Positions 49,598-59,800 of a DNA stretch of 64,000 nucleotides are shown piece by piece. Below the pieces are notes generated by a model that saw only the letters and a list, made by a program, of their open reading frames with translations, did no database searches and was not told the DNA's origin. Numbering within the stretch: the first letter of the stretch is position 1; each line of letters starts with the position of its first letter. The stretch is from Campylobacter concisus (GTDB lineage Bacteria > Campylobacterota > Campylobacteria > Campylobacterales > Campylobacteraceae): NCBI RefSeq assembly GCF_003048875.2, contig NZ_CP049264.1:992001-1056000 (forward strand), written 5' to 3'. Position numbers and translations under genes: made by a program.

Positions 49598-49860
49598 TTT
49601 TTCTCCTTTTATTATCTTTAACTTCTCGCCTAGGCAAAGCCAAGGCTCCGACAAACCCCATCGGTTTGATCCCGCACTAAAGACTAAGATCGCAATCCAG
49701 CGATCCATTTTAATGTTCTTTAGCGGCTTGGCAAAGCCAAGCCTAAGAACCAACTCTAAAGACTAAGATCGCAAGTCTGCGATCTAAATTTTGGTTTTCT
49801 CCGTTGAGCCAGAAGCAAGCGCTATTAAATTCCGCTCACTCTTACAAATTTACAGTCCGA
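49598..49860 (-). repeat. Repeat-bearing spacer between the two torA genes
   Basis: 263 bases without a gene. It holds two hairpins, GATCGC...GCGATC at 49688-49705 and GATCGCA...TGCGATC at 49767-49784, each inside copies of TAAAGACTAAGATCGCAA, and one TAAATTTTGGTTTTCTC flank. Stretches 49621-49647 and 49660-49695 recur in the 52381-52873 spacer. Confidence 0.7.
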
Positions 49861-52368
49861 TCAGACTGAAAATTTTGGCTCTTTAAAGGCGCTAAGCTCT
49901 GGTGCCTCACCTTTAAATTTTTTGATATTAACAAGCGTCGTATGCGAGATATTTGCATTTGAGAGCTTGCTAGCTGGGATGTCGTTTGTTAAAACATTTA
50001 TGCAGCCATTTTTGCAAACACCCTTCTCATCTGGGTCGTACCATGCGCCCTCGCAAAGTCTTGCCACGTTGTAGCTCACATTATCGCTCACCACAGCGCC
50101 TGCTAAAATTTCACCTCTCTTGTTATAAACACGCACGATGTCGCCTGTTTTGATGCCAAGTTTCTTAGCATTTTTAGTGTTTATTAATATCGGCTCACGA
50201 TCAGCCACCGCGTACGTATCTCTAAGCGACGTTATACCTAGCTGAGAGTGCAAGCGCACGTTTGGGTGTGGGTTTAGCAGGTGAATGCTGGCTGATTTTT
50301 TCTTCGCACCCAGCCACTCAGCAGGCTCCAACCACATAGCATGACCCTTGCAGTCATCGTAGTTCATATTTGCTATCGTCTCTGAGTAAATTTCTATAAG
50401 ACCACTTGGCGTGCCAAGAGCGTTTAGGATAGGGTCTTCTCTAAACTCAGCGTGTCTTACCCAAGCCTCATTTTCTGCGGTTGAGTCAAATTTAGTAGGC
50501 TCGTTTTTCTCCCACCACTCACTAAATTTAGGCATTTTTACGCCAAGAGCTTTGTTCTCATTGATGACTTTAGCGGCGCTATCGTAGTATGACTTGATGA
50601 AATCAAGCGGCTCTTTCGCCCCGTCAGTGTAAATTTCAGCTACGCCGTCAGCATAAGCCTTGCTTAGATCAGAGAAAATTTGATAGTCGTCTTTTGCCTC
50701 ATTTTGTTTGGCTACGACTTGCTTCATCGGCATGATGTATTGGTTAGAGTAGTCGCCAACCATAGTGATATCATCTCTTTCATAAAGCGTCGTCACTGGA
50801 AATACAATATCAGCCATCTTCGCTGTTGGCGTCCAGTAAATTTCATTTACGACAACCGTTCTTGGCTTTTGCCATGCACGTTTTAGCTTATTTAAATTTT
50901 GCTGATGACCAAATGGATTGCCCCCTGCCCAGTAGATAAAGTCGATGTCTGGATAGGTGATCTTTTTGCCGTTATGATCTATCGTCTTGCCAGGGTTTAA
51001 AAGCACGTCAGCGATGCGAGCTACTGGGAAAGAGGCTGCTTGCATCTCTTCTATCTCCGCTTTTAGCCTCTCATCAGCCACGTCTTTTGCATATCCTTTA
51101 AATTTACCATCTTTGATGACGCCGATATCTGCTGGGTTGATACCGCCAACGACCGTTGCTGTGCTAGTTGGCACGCCGCCACCGCTGTAGTGATAGCTAA
51201 AACCAAAGCCTCCGCCTGGTAGGCCGATCTGACCTAGCATAGCAGCTAAAGTGACTAGCATCCAGTAAGGCTGCTCGCCATGGTGAGCGCGCTGCATAGC
51301 CCAGCCGCCCATTATCATCGTGCGATTTTTGTACATTTTAACAGCAAGCTCTTTTATCACCTTTTCGCTAACGCCACAAATTTTACTCGCCCACTTTGGT
51401 GTTTTTGGCTTGCCATCTTTTTTACCAAGCAGATACGGCAAGAATTTATCAAAGCCAACTGTGTAGCTCTCTAAAAACTCTTTGTCGTAGTTTTTGCTCT
51501 TATATAGATGATACGCCATGCCAAGCATCATGGCTGTGTCTGTATTTGGCACTGGAGCGATCCATTTTGCCTTGCCGTCAAAGTAGTTACCCGTTAGGCT
51601 CTTGATAGGGTCGATGATGATGATCTCTTTATCGCTATTTTTTAGATCTTCTAGGTATTTATATCCTAGCTCATCAGTCGCCGTCCAGCCAACTCTTAGC
51701 GTAGCTACTGGGTCACTTCCCCAGATCACCACTACCTTTGAGTTTTCAAGTACCACCGGCCATGTAGTTTGCTGCTCATAGACCTCTATGCCGCCCATAA
51801 CGTGAGGCATGATAACCTGCCCTGCACCTGTCGAGTAGTCGCCAAGACCGCCGACAAAGCCACCAGTTAGGTTCATAAATCTAGCCAAAAGCGTAGTTGA
51901 GCTGTTGAAATTTCCGCTTGATTTCCACGCTGGAGACTTCGCATAAACGCTAGCAAGGCCTCTTTGAGCTCTTGTCTTTTTTAGCTCTCTTGCAACTAGC
52001 TTGATCGCGTCTTCATACTTTACCTGTACCCACTCATCTTGACCGCGAAGCTCTGGCTTTGGGCTATCTGGGTTTTCAAGATAGCTCTTTCTCACCATAG
52101 GATGCTTGATGCGGCACTTGTAGATCATATCTGCAGTGTAGCCTCTTAATGGGTTTGGTATGCTGCTTAAAACGCTAAGTGGCTTTGAGCCAGTCACAAC
52201 GCCGTCTTTTACGCTAACATCCATCATACCCCAATACGCCGAGGTTCTAATGCTGCCATTTTGTACTAAGCTTGGTTTTACACTGCCATTTCCACTAAAA
52301 GCGCACCCGCCTAGAAATGATGTAGCAGCTAAAGCCAAACTACCTTTTAAAAATTTTCGTCTTTGCAT
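49861..52368 (-). CDS. TorA paralogue, predicted Tat lipoprotein
   Basis: An 835-residue relative of the 47030 product, alike over the whole length, with the same serine motif GDYSTGA (near 158) and MPHVMGGIEVYEQQT. The signal (MQRRKFLKGSLALAATSFLGG) combines twin arginines with a lipobox LGGC, cysteine 22, so it is probably anchored in a membrane facing the periplasm. The first copy is soluble. The central segment also differs (residues about 415-445, VVGGINPADIGV region). The two may differ in substrate. It follows the cytochrome c gene after a 505-base repeat-rich spacer. Confidence 0.85.
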   Translation of the reverse strand: MQRRKFLKGSLALAATSFLGGCAFSGNGSVKPSLVQNGSIRTSAYWGMMDVSVKDGVVTGSKPLSVLSSIPNPLRGYTADMIYKCRIKHPMVRKSYLENPDSPKPELRGQDEWVQVKYEDAIKLVARELKKTRAQRGLASVYAKSPAWKSSGNFNSSTTLLARFMNLTGGFVGGLGDYSTGAGQVIMPHVMGGIEVYEQQTTWPVVLENSKVVVIWGSDPVATLRVGWTATDELGYKYLEDLKNSDKEIIIIDPIKSLTGNYFDGKAKWIAPVPNTDTAMMLGMAYHLYKSKNYDKEFLESYTVGFDKFLPYLLGKKDGKPKTPKWASKICGVSEKVIKELAVKMYKNRTMIMGGWAMQRAHHGEQPYWMLVTLAAMLGQIGLPGGGFGFSYHYSGGGVPTSTATVVGGINPADIGVIKDGKFKGYAKDVADERLKAEIEEMQAASFPVARIADVLLNPGKTIDHNGKKITYPDIDFIYWAGGNPFGHQQNLNKLKRAWQKPRTVVVNEIYWTPTAKMADIVFPVTTLYERDDITMVGDYSNQYIMPMKQVVAKQNEAKDDYQIFSDLSKAYADGVAEIYTDGAKEPLDFIKSYYDSAAKVINENKALGVKMPKFSEWWEKNEPTKFDSTAENEAWVRHAEFREDPILNALGTPSGLIEIYSETIANMNYDDCKGHAMWLEPAEWLGAKKKSASIHLLNPHPNVRLHSQLGITSLRDTYAVADREPILINTKNAKKLGIKTGDIVRVYNKRGEILAGAVVSDNVSYNVARLCEGAWYDPDEKGVCKNGCINVLTNDIPASKLSNANISHTTLVNIKKFKGEAPELSAFKEPKFSV

Positions 52369-52380
52369 TAATAAATACCT

Positions 52381-52873
52381 TTTTTACTTCTTGCCTAGGC
52401 AAAGCCAAGGCTGCGAGCGGAAGTGCAAGCACTCCCTGCACCCACCTAAAGTTACTTGTCCGACCACGCGGACTAAATTTTGGTTTTCTCCCTGAGTAAA
52501 ACACATTAAATTTAAGACCTAGTTTTTGATCCTAAATTTTGGTTTTACTTCTCACTTGAGCAAGCCCAAGCTACGACAACCCCCCCCCCATCGGTTTGAT
52601 CCCGCACTAAAGACTAAGATCGCAAGAGTGCGATCCAAATTTTGGTTTTCCCTCTAAGCAGCCACCCATCGCTCGCATCGCTAGCGATATGCTTCGCTCA
52701 CTCTCTCCCGCACAGATACCAAGCAGTTGGTATCCTCTAAAGGCGGTCGTTCACCCACCTAAAGTTACTTGTCCGACTACGCGGACTAAATTTGGTTTTC
52801 TCTAAGTAAAACCATTAAATTTAAACCCTTTGCCTTGCTAAATTTGGTCAAATTTAGCCCTGTTAGGTTTTAC
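52381..52873 (-). repeat. Repeat-rich spacer between cytochrome c and torA paralogue
   Basis: About 490 bases without a gene. Three hairpins: GTCCG...CGGAC at 52458-52473 and 52771-52786, and GATCGCA...TGCGATC at 52618-52635, each followed by CTAAATTTTGGTTTTC or CCAAATTTTGGTTTTC. ACCTAAAGTTACTTGTCCGA occurs twice (52444, 52757). Part of the torA spacer is copied here at 52590-52625. A run of ten C is at 52580-52589. Confidence 0.7.
52580..52589 (-). repeat. Run of ten C (G on the coding strand)
   Basis: The other copy of the same repeat, at 49656-49659, has only four C before the shared ATCGGTTTGATCCCGC. Poly-G/C runs of this length are the usual slippage sites in Campylobacter. It lies in the leader of the torA paralogue. 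Confidence 0.7.
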
Positions 52874-53449
52874 TTATTTGCCTAAATTTACGTCAGATGA
52901 GTGTTTTTGTAGATATTCTATAACTAGCCACTCGTCTTTTTTCTCTATTGCGGTTCTGCCGATCATTGATTTTAGAAGTGACGGCCATTGATTTGCATTA
53001 AAATGCGTAGTTTGAGGCAACGCATGGCAAACGCCACAGCTCTCTTTATACATCTTGTCAGCTTTTGCAAACATCGCATTTACATCGGTGCTAAAGCCAT
53101 CTTTTTGAACAAAAACTGTCGTTTCTACCTCGTTCCATTTCCCGTTTTTGCCCTCTTTTATCACTTTGATATCAAAAGGTGCAGTTTTTGCAAATGCTAC
53201 TGAGATGATCCTCGCGCCATCAGCAAAATAAACTACGTTGCTAACGGCTGGGTTTTGATAGCCTTTTACTTTGATCTGCGCTCTGTCGCCGCTTGTTTGT
53301 AAAATTTCAACTGCATTGGTTGGTAGCAGCCTGCCTATGCTCTTAGCTGAGTTTGCGTCAGCATATACGTCCTTTACGACATCTGTGTAGTTCATGCCTG
53401 CACCAAATGCAGCACAAGCTACGATGGCTGATAGAATAATTTTTTTCAT
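52874..53449 (-). CDS. Periplasmic monohaem cytochrome c (TorC-like)
   Basis: A 191-residue protein with a Sec signal (MKKIILSAIVACAAFGAG) and one haem site, CGVCH at 138-142. The N-terminal 120 residues are a beta-rich domain without cysteine. C. jejuni has a similar cytochrome directly upstream of its torA-like gene, where it carries electrons to the reductase. A GGGAG ribosome site precedes the ATG. Confidence 0.87.
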   Translation of the reverse strand: MKKIILSAIVACAAFGAGMNYTDVVKDVYADANSAKSIGRLLPTNAVEILQTSGDRAQIKVKGYQNPAVSNVVYFADGARIISVAFAKTAPFDIKVIKEGKNGKWNEVETTVFVQKDGFSTDVNAMFAKADKMYKESCGVCHALPQTTHFNANQWPSLLKSMIGRTAIEKKDEWLVIEYLQKHSSDVNLGK

Positions 53450-53546
53450 ATTTCTCCCTTCAAAATGAAATTGTCAAATTCTAGGGGCTTTTTGATTAAT
53501 TAAAAATTAAAATTAAAAATATACTTTAAGAATAATGCAGAAAATT

Positions 53547-53969
53547 TTATTTAAAAATGAGTAAAAACACGCCAGATACGATAAGGCAAACGGCTAAAAT
53601 TTCTTTTAAATTTAGCCTCTCACCAAGAAATATGACAGCCAAAATGATAGCCAGCACAACGCTAAATTTATCAACCAGCGCTACCTGATAGACTTTACCT
53701 GCTTGCATAGCTTTAAAATACATAAGCCACGAAAGACCAGTCGCCATACCACTTAGTATGAGAAAAAGCCAGTTTTTGGGACTTAGCGAGCTTAATGGCT
53801 GCCATTTTTTAGCCACACTTAAAAGCAAAACAAGCATCAAAATGACAACGATCGTTCTTATAAATGTCGCAAAATCGCTATCGATATCCTTTACGCCTAG
53901 CTTTGCAAAGATCGCAGTGAGTGCAGCAAAAATAGCCGAAAGAGCTGCGTAGATAAACCACTCTGGCAT
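53547..53969 (-). CDS. EamA-family small membrane transporter
   Basis: A 140-residue protein with five hydrophobic segments, one EamA repeat rather than two. The opening MPEWFIYAALSAIFAALTAI and the end LGERLNLKEILAVCLIVSG are the family pattern. One-repeat members work as dimers. Substrate unknown. Confidence 0.85.
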   Translation of the reverse strand: MPEWFIYAALSAIFAALTAIFAKLGVKDIDSDFATFIRTIVVILMLVLLLSVAKKWQPLSSLSPKNWLFLILSGMATGLSWLMYFKAMQAGKVYQVALVDKFSVVLAIILAVIFLGERLNLKEILAVCLIVSGVFLLIFK

Positions 53970-54020
53970 CTTTATCCTTATAAATTTAAAGGGGCAAATT
54001 TGCTTCGCCCCAAGCTAAAT

Positions 54021-54944
54021 TTATCCCTCGTAATCGCCAAGCATATCAAGCGTAGGAGCAAAATATAAAGCCCCAGTCACTGGCGTACTAAAGTCAAGCA
54101 GCCTATCTGAGTTACCTTTTGGCTCGCCGATAAACATCTTTTTAAGCATAAGCTCAACAGTTGAAAATGTGCTAGCATAAGCGATGAAGTAAGTGCCTGT
54201 TTTGCTGCCTTCAGTAAATGGCATATTGCCACGCACGACCTTTTTATCGTCGCCGACATTTGCAGCAGCTGAGTGTGAATTTGTAGGTTTTACGCTCTCG
54301 TCCATCTCGATGTCATACTCTTTTGAGCGGCCTATAACCTTTTCTTGCTCGCTTACGCTTGTGGCGTTCCACTCTTTCATTTTGTGGAAGTATTTTTGAA
54401 CAAAAACGTAGCTACCGCCTTTAAATTTAGCGTCCTCTTTGCCGACTTTTGCAAAGTGGTCTCTATCTTCGCCATCAGGGTTTTCAGTGCCATCTACAAA
54501 GCCGATGATCGCCCTGCCGTCGTGGTACTTAAAGCCTTGAGTCTCATCTGTAAGCTCTGCAAATTTAAACAAAACTTCTTTGATATTTTGCGCCATGTCA
54601 AAGCAGTCAGCCGCATTTAGCGCGCGGATGTGGATGTGGATGTCACCCTTTGTGCTAACAGCCTCGTGTTTATCGCCTTTTATAGCTTTAAAATTTACAA
54701 GCTCTTTTGGCAATTCTTTTGAAATTTCAAGCTTTTTCCAAGCATCATGACCCACGCCAAGGACGCAATTTACATTTTCATTTGCGCCAAATCTAACTTT
54801 GGCAGTTTTATTTAAATTCACAACCAAAGCACAAAGCTTAGCAAAGCCCTCTTTGCATGCCTTTTTGTCGCCTTTTAAGACCCATGTTTGAAAGACTGTG
54901 TTGTTGCCAGGTGCTTGTGTGACCTCTTGTGAATTTACACTCAT
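54021..54944 (-). CDS. Dyp-type haem peroxidase
   Basis: A 307-residue peroxidase without signal peptide. The GxxDG motif is GFVDGTENP with catalytic D151, and the proximal haem histidine is probably H224 in TNSHSAAANV. It is of the short YfeX-like class, cytoplasmic, using hydrogen peroxide; proposed for iron or haem handling or oxidative defence. AAAGGAG precedes the ATG; a DUF4230 gene lies 23 bases upstream. Confidence 0.9.
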   Translation of the reverse strand: MSVNSQEVTQAPGNNTVFQTWVLKGDKKACKEGFAKLCALVVNLNKTAKVRFGANENVNCVLGVGHDAWKKLEISKELPKELVNFKAIKGDKHEAVSTKGDIHIHIRALNAADCFDMAQNIKEVLFKFAELTDETQGFKYHDGRAIIGFVDGTENPDGEDRDHFAKVGKEDAKFKGGSYVFVQKYFHKMKEWNATSVSEQEKVIGRSKEYDIEMDESVKPTNSHSAAANVGDDKKVVRGNMPFTEGSKTGTYFIAYASTFSTVELMLKKMFIGEPKGNSDRLLDFSTPVTGALYFAPTLDMLGDYEG

Positions 54945-54967
54945 TTTTTCTCCTTTAAATTTAATTT

Positions 54968-55663
54968 TTATGCGATATTTTCTAAATTTAATTGCTCGTT
55001 GATCTGCTCGTCGCTATCGTCAAAGACAAACTCGACCTTGTTTGCGCCAAAGCTCTTAGCTATCGCTTCAAGCGTGTCACGAGCTGATTTGTGGATTTTA
55101 CTTTGAAGCTGCGAGATAAGGCGAACGCTCATCTTTTTTACTTCGTTTCTTGCCTCTTCGATTAGCCTATTTTTATCTTCTTCTGTAAAAGTGCTACCAA
55201 AAAAGCCATTTAGCGAGTCAGGCAGCAAAAATGGTATAAATTTGCCATTTTTTTCATCGTAAAATTTCATATCTGCGATTGAAAATTTATACTTGCATGG
55301 AGGCATTTTTATCTTGTAACTAGAGTTTGCGATCTGCATGATCTCAAGTTTTGGGCTAGTTAGATCGTAGATGAAATTTATCTCAAATTCAAATATCATT
55401 GAAAGTTTCTTCTCACTTACTAGCCACCTTAGATACTCTTTGCCAAAATTTCCAAACGCATGATCTGTCTTTGTGACGATCTCTTTGCTATATACCTGAA
55501 AAACGGATAGTTCGCCGATGCTTTTAAGCTGCGAAATTTCAGTGCTGACTGAGACATTTTCGCTATCGTCTTTTGCCTTTTTTAGCGCCTTGTTTGACCT
55601 ATAAAATGCAAATGCCAAAATAGCTAGCAAGATAGCTAATATCAAATTTGCGTATTCGCTCAT
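54968..55663 (-). CDS. DUF4230 domain protein
   Basis: A 231-residue protein with an N-terminal membrane anchor (LILAILLAILAFAFY, about 7-21) and a DUF4230 body: ISQLKSIGELSVFQVYSKEI near 43 and a C-terminal helix with VRLISQLQSKIHKSARDTLE. The family has no known function. AAAGGAG precedes the ATG. It is co-directional with the peroxidase. Confidence 0.75.
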   Translation of the reverse strand: MSEYANLILAILLAILAFAFYRSNKALKKAKDDSENVSVSTEISQLKSIGELSVFQVYSKEIVTKTDHAFGNFGKEYLRWLVSEKKLSMIFEFEINFIYDLTSPKLEIMQIANSSYKIKMPPCKYKFSIADMKFYDEKNGKFIPFLLPDSLNGFFGSTFTEEDKNRLIEEARNEVKKMSVRLISQLQSKIHKSARDTLEAIAKSFGANKVEFVFDDSDEQINEQLNLENIA

Positions 55664-55719
55664 ATTTTCTCCTTTAAAGCCCGCATTTTATCCTAAATTT
55701 GTAAAGCAAAAGAAATTTA

Positions 55720-56553
55720 TCACTCAGGCAAGGTGATGGGGCTCTTATAAGGCATGTGAGCTCCCACTATCTTTGTAGTCTCGTCCTCTAAACCATCAAG
55801 CACCTTTTCTCTCGTTTTGGCAGCTTGGGCTGGATCTATATCATAAGTGATAGATATGCTTGGCTCGACCTCTTGCACTGCTAGGACGTGAAGAAGATCA
55901 GCTATAAAGATGATCTTGTCGTTATCTGACTCAAAGCTTATCATGTTGTGCCCTGGAGTGTGACCGTAAGCTGGGATAGCCATGATCTTTAGCGCCCCAT
56001 CAAATAGCGGCTTTTTATGGTCAAAAAAGCTCTTATCGTCCTTATAAAGCGATAAAATTTCTTTTGTCCTCTCATATTTGCCCTTCATCCAGTAGTCCCA
56101 CTCCTTTTCATCTATAAAAAGCTTGGCGTTTTTAAATGTCTTTTTGCCCCCATCTATGAGCCCACCTATGTGATCAGGATGAGCGTGCGTGATGATGACG
56201 TAGGTTAGATCCTCTGGCTTTATATTTCCAAAAGTTTGCAGATCATACTTTAAATTTTCCAAGCTATCTTCATAGCCGCTATCTATGAGCGCCGTGTAGT
56301 CATCGCACTTTGCAAACATTACGTTGTGTTTGTTTGGTAAATTTTTAGTATTTGCCACAAGCTCTTTTTGCGCCTCATCTTTGGCTATTAGCTTATCTAC
56401 TGGCGCGTCAGTCGTCTTTAGTGAAAATACATAAAGCTTGCATCCGCCCATAGATCCTATCCATACTTGATCGTTTTGCTTACTAACCACCTCATCATCG
56501 GCACAAAAAGCCAAAGTGCAAAACAACGCAAGGCTTAATAAACTCTTTTTCAT
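55720..56553 (-). CDS. Periplasmic metallo-beta-lactamase-fold hydrolase
   Basis: A 277-residue protein with a Sec signal (LLSLALFCTLAFCADDE). The zinc motif is H123-x-H125-x-D127-H128 (HAHPDHIGG), followed by GHTPGHNM near 206. The subfamily includes lactonase-like and glyoxalase-like enzymes. Substrate not predictable. Confidence 0.85.
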   Translation of the reverse strand: MKKSLLSLALFCTLAFCADDEVVSKQNDQVWIGSMGGCKLYVFSLKTTDAPVDKLIAKDEAQKELVANTKNLPNKHNVMFAKCDDYTALIDSGYEDSLENLKYDLQTFGNIKPEDLTYVIITHAHPDHIGGLIDGGKKTFKNAKLFIDEKEWDYWMKGKYERTKEILSLYKDDKSFFDHKKPLFDGALKIMAIPAYGHTPGHNMISFESDNDKIIFIADLLHVLAVQEVEPSISITYDIDPAQAAKTREKVLDGLEDETTKIVGAHMPYKSPITLPE

Positions 56554-56851
56554 ATCTCATCCTTGAATAAATTTGCGAAATTTTAGTCCTGTAAATTTAA
56601 TGAAAAATAATAATCCTTTAAAAAAATATATAAATAATAGTTTTAAAAATAGAGATAAAAAAAATTATATTTAAATAACTAATTTTAGATTAAACTTTTT
56701 ATAAAATATCTCTTTAATTGTAAAACTAGCGTAAATAACGTATATTTTCGTAAATTTAGCCTACTATTTTTCATTAAATTATTATTATTTTAATTAATAA
56801 TTTATTTTAAGAATTTTAGAATTGGTTTAAATTTTATGTAAAGGACGAGAT
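56554..56851. other. AT-rich divergent promoter region
   Basis: About 300 bases, very rich in A and T, between the MBL gene and the autotransporter. TATAAAAT near 56700 is a candidate -10; no clear regulator site. No gene. Confidence 0.35.
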
Positions 56852-59800
56852 ATGAAAAGATCCGTTTCAAGCAAAAAGTGCATCCTTTTAAGTGTTGCTT
56901 GCTGCACTCTTTTGCTTGCTAATCAGCTAAGTGCTAGCGAGCAACACAGAGGTAAATTTGGCGATATAAAAAGCTGGCAGAGCAATGAGTACAAAGCCGA
57001 CTGGGGTTTAGTGAGCATGAACGCAGCCGTTGCATATGCTCTTGGAGCAACTGGCAAAGGCGTAACGCTTGGAGTTATGGACTCTGGTGTGCTACTTAGC
57101 CATCCAGAATTTAGTGATGGCAGAGTAAGTGCGCTAAAGGTTTCTGGTAGCTACTATAAAGATGGTCAAAGATACCCTGACACCGAGTATGGCAACTCAC
57201 CATTAGTCGGAAAAGGCAGCGATAAAAAAAATAAAAAAGACTTTGGTGACTTTAAAAAAGGTGAAGAATTTAGCATAGATGGTGACTGGATAGCTGGAGT
57301 AAACGACTCTCACGGCACTCACGTAGCTGGCACGATAGCTGCGTCAAGAGATGGCGTGGGCATGCACGGCGTAGCATTTGATGCAAAACTTATAATGGGC
57401 AATACCGGCGGCACTGACGGCATGACATATGGTCCAAATCAAGACTACAACTTCTTTTTAAATTCTTACGAAGGGCTAGCAAAGAGTGGAGCTAGAGCGA
57501 TAAATAACAGCTGGGGTTCAAACCGTAAATTTTACAAAGCCTACGAAGGTGCTACTGGGTATGATGGCAACAATAACCTAGATATCAAAGATCTTGATGC
57601 TGCATATAAAAGCTACTATCCATTTGTAGTAAATGGCAAAAATTTCTTAGATGCAGCCTATGAGGTCGCTACAAGATATGGCGTCATCCAAATTTTTACT
57701 GCTGGCAACAGAGACGGGATGAAAGAGTCATATACAAGAGCGATGCTTCCATACTTTAGACCTGATGCTGAGAAGTACTGGCTAAACATCACTGGTCAGC
57801 TAGAGGGCGACACGCAGCGTTACAATACACCTGGCCACTCAAAATGGTGGAGCGTGGCAGCACCTGCAAAACCTATATACTCAACCGTCGTTGATCTAAC
57901 AACTGGCAAGGCAGACTACGGCACAAAAGGCGGCACATCAATGGCAGCTCCACACGTCACTGGCGCACTTGGTGTTATCATGCAAAGATACCCATATATG
58001 AATAACGCTCAGATAAGAGAGGTGCTACTAACTACTGCAAGGCAAGTTCATGATGACTTCAAAGAGCCAGCCGATACTAGAAAAATTTCAGGCTTTAGTG
58101 CTGCGCTTGGAGTGCCTGATGAGCGCTGGGGCTGGGGCGTAGTGGATCTATATAAGGCGATGTTTGGACCAGGTCAGCTTCTAGGAGTGTTTGATGTAAA
58201 TTTAAATAGCGATGATATCTACTCAAACAACATAAGCGATGTGGCTATCAAATTTAGAAAAACAGAAGATGATGCAGAGGCTAAAATTTGGACCGAGCGC
58301 AAGGCTGAGCTAGAAAAAATAGCAAATTTAACACCAGAGCAAAAAGCTGAACTTGAGATAGGTAACGCTAGAGAAAGAGCAAGAGAGCTAAGGGCAAGTG
58401 AGGGCTACGAAGGTACTCTTATAAAAAGAGGTCAAGGCACACTAAGCCTAGCAGGAGACAACTCTTACACTGGCAAGACCATAATAAAAGGCGGCAAGAT
58501 CACAGCTCTTAATCAATCTCTAAAATCAAGCGACGTGATAGTAGAAAATGGCGGCGCACTAGAAATTGTAAGAGAAATGAGCGTGCCAAAGGTTAGTAGA
58601 AATAAATTTACCTTGCAACTATCTTTAGGAGAAGTGACCAAAAAAAGCTCAAATGACGTAGTAAAAGCCACTATAAAATCAGGCGGTAGCTACATCGTCT
58701 CAAACGGCGCTTCAAATTTGGATCTAAACTTTGAAAAAAACTCATTTATAAACATAAGTGAGCCAAGCTTAGAGATCATGCAAAGGCTCTATAACGACAG
58801 CACAAAATCAAAAACATTTACTGCAACTGGAAATTTCAAAGGCTATGAAGATACCATTTCAAGAGAGTATGCATTTTTTGATCTTGATAAAAACTACAAT
58901 GACAACAAGCTAGAGCTTACTCTTAAAAAATCAAAAAATACAATGACAAGCATCGCAGCTAGTGACAACCAAAAGAAAGTTGCACAACTAATAGAAAGCA
59001 CAGCTAGCAGGCCAGCGCTACTTCCTTCGCCATTTAGAAGCAGGCCAGCAGTTATCACAAGCGATCTTTATAGACACTTCATCTACACTACACCAAAAGA
59101 GGCAAAACAAACTCTAAAAACATTTGCAAATGAGGCAAATTTAGCTCAGCACAATGCATTTTTGCTAGAAAGCATTATGCTTAAAAATGCAGTCATCAAC
59201 CACGAATCTGACCCATTTGGCATAAGAGCAAGCGACTCAAATGGTATGAAATTTTGGTCAAATACCATGTTTGACGCTATGAAATTTAATGACATAAAAG
59301 CAAACTATATGACACAGCTTTTTGGATTTGACGGCAGTGTAAATGACGCATTTGTACTTGGCGGCGTTCTTGGTGCTAGCACAGAAAAAGTAAAAGAAGA
59401 CGGCGATGATGCTTATAAGACAAAAGGCAAAAGCATCGGCATCTACGGCAAAAGCGAGATCGCTAGCACTAAACTAGACCTTGGAGTACTATACACAGAT
59501 GCTAAGCGCAAAACTCAAAATGGTGCAACAATTGCAAGCTTTTACTCAAACGATCATATAAAAAGCAAAGAAAAAGCGCTTAATGCTTATGCAAATTTAG
59601 CCCTAACTAGCTTTAATACAGAAAATTTCTCACTAAATCCTTATGTGGGTGCAAGCTATCTACGCATGAAAACTGATAGCACAAGCCAAAATGTAGGAAT
59701 TTTCAAAATGGATGTTGATGAAAAAACTAGAAATTTAGGCATTTTTAGCCTTGGTCTAAACCCTAGCGTACCATTTAGCCTAGGTAGCACCAAGATGAAA

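Noticed and set aside
49597-49753. Longer N-terminus for the first TorA protein
   Set aside because: It would be translated from repeat DNA and bury the Tat signal; the internal ATG has a strong AAAGGAG.
49621-52803. CRISPR array in the tor spacers
   Set aside because: The repeats are few, unevenly spaced and themselves hairpins with differing stems; no cas gene is near.
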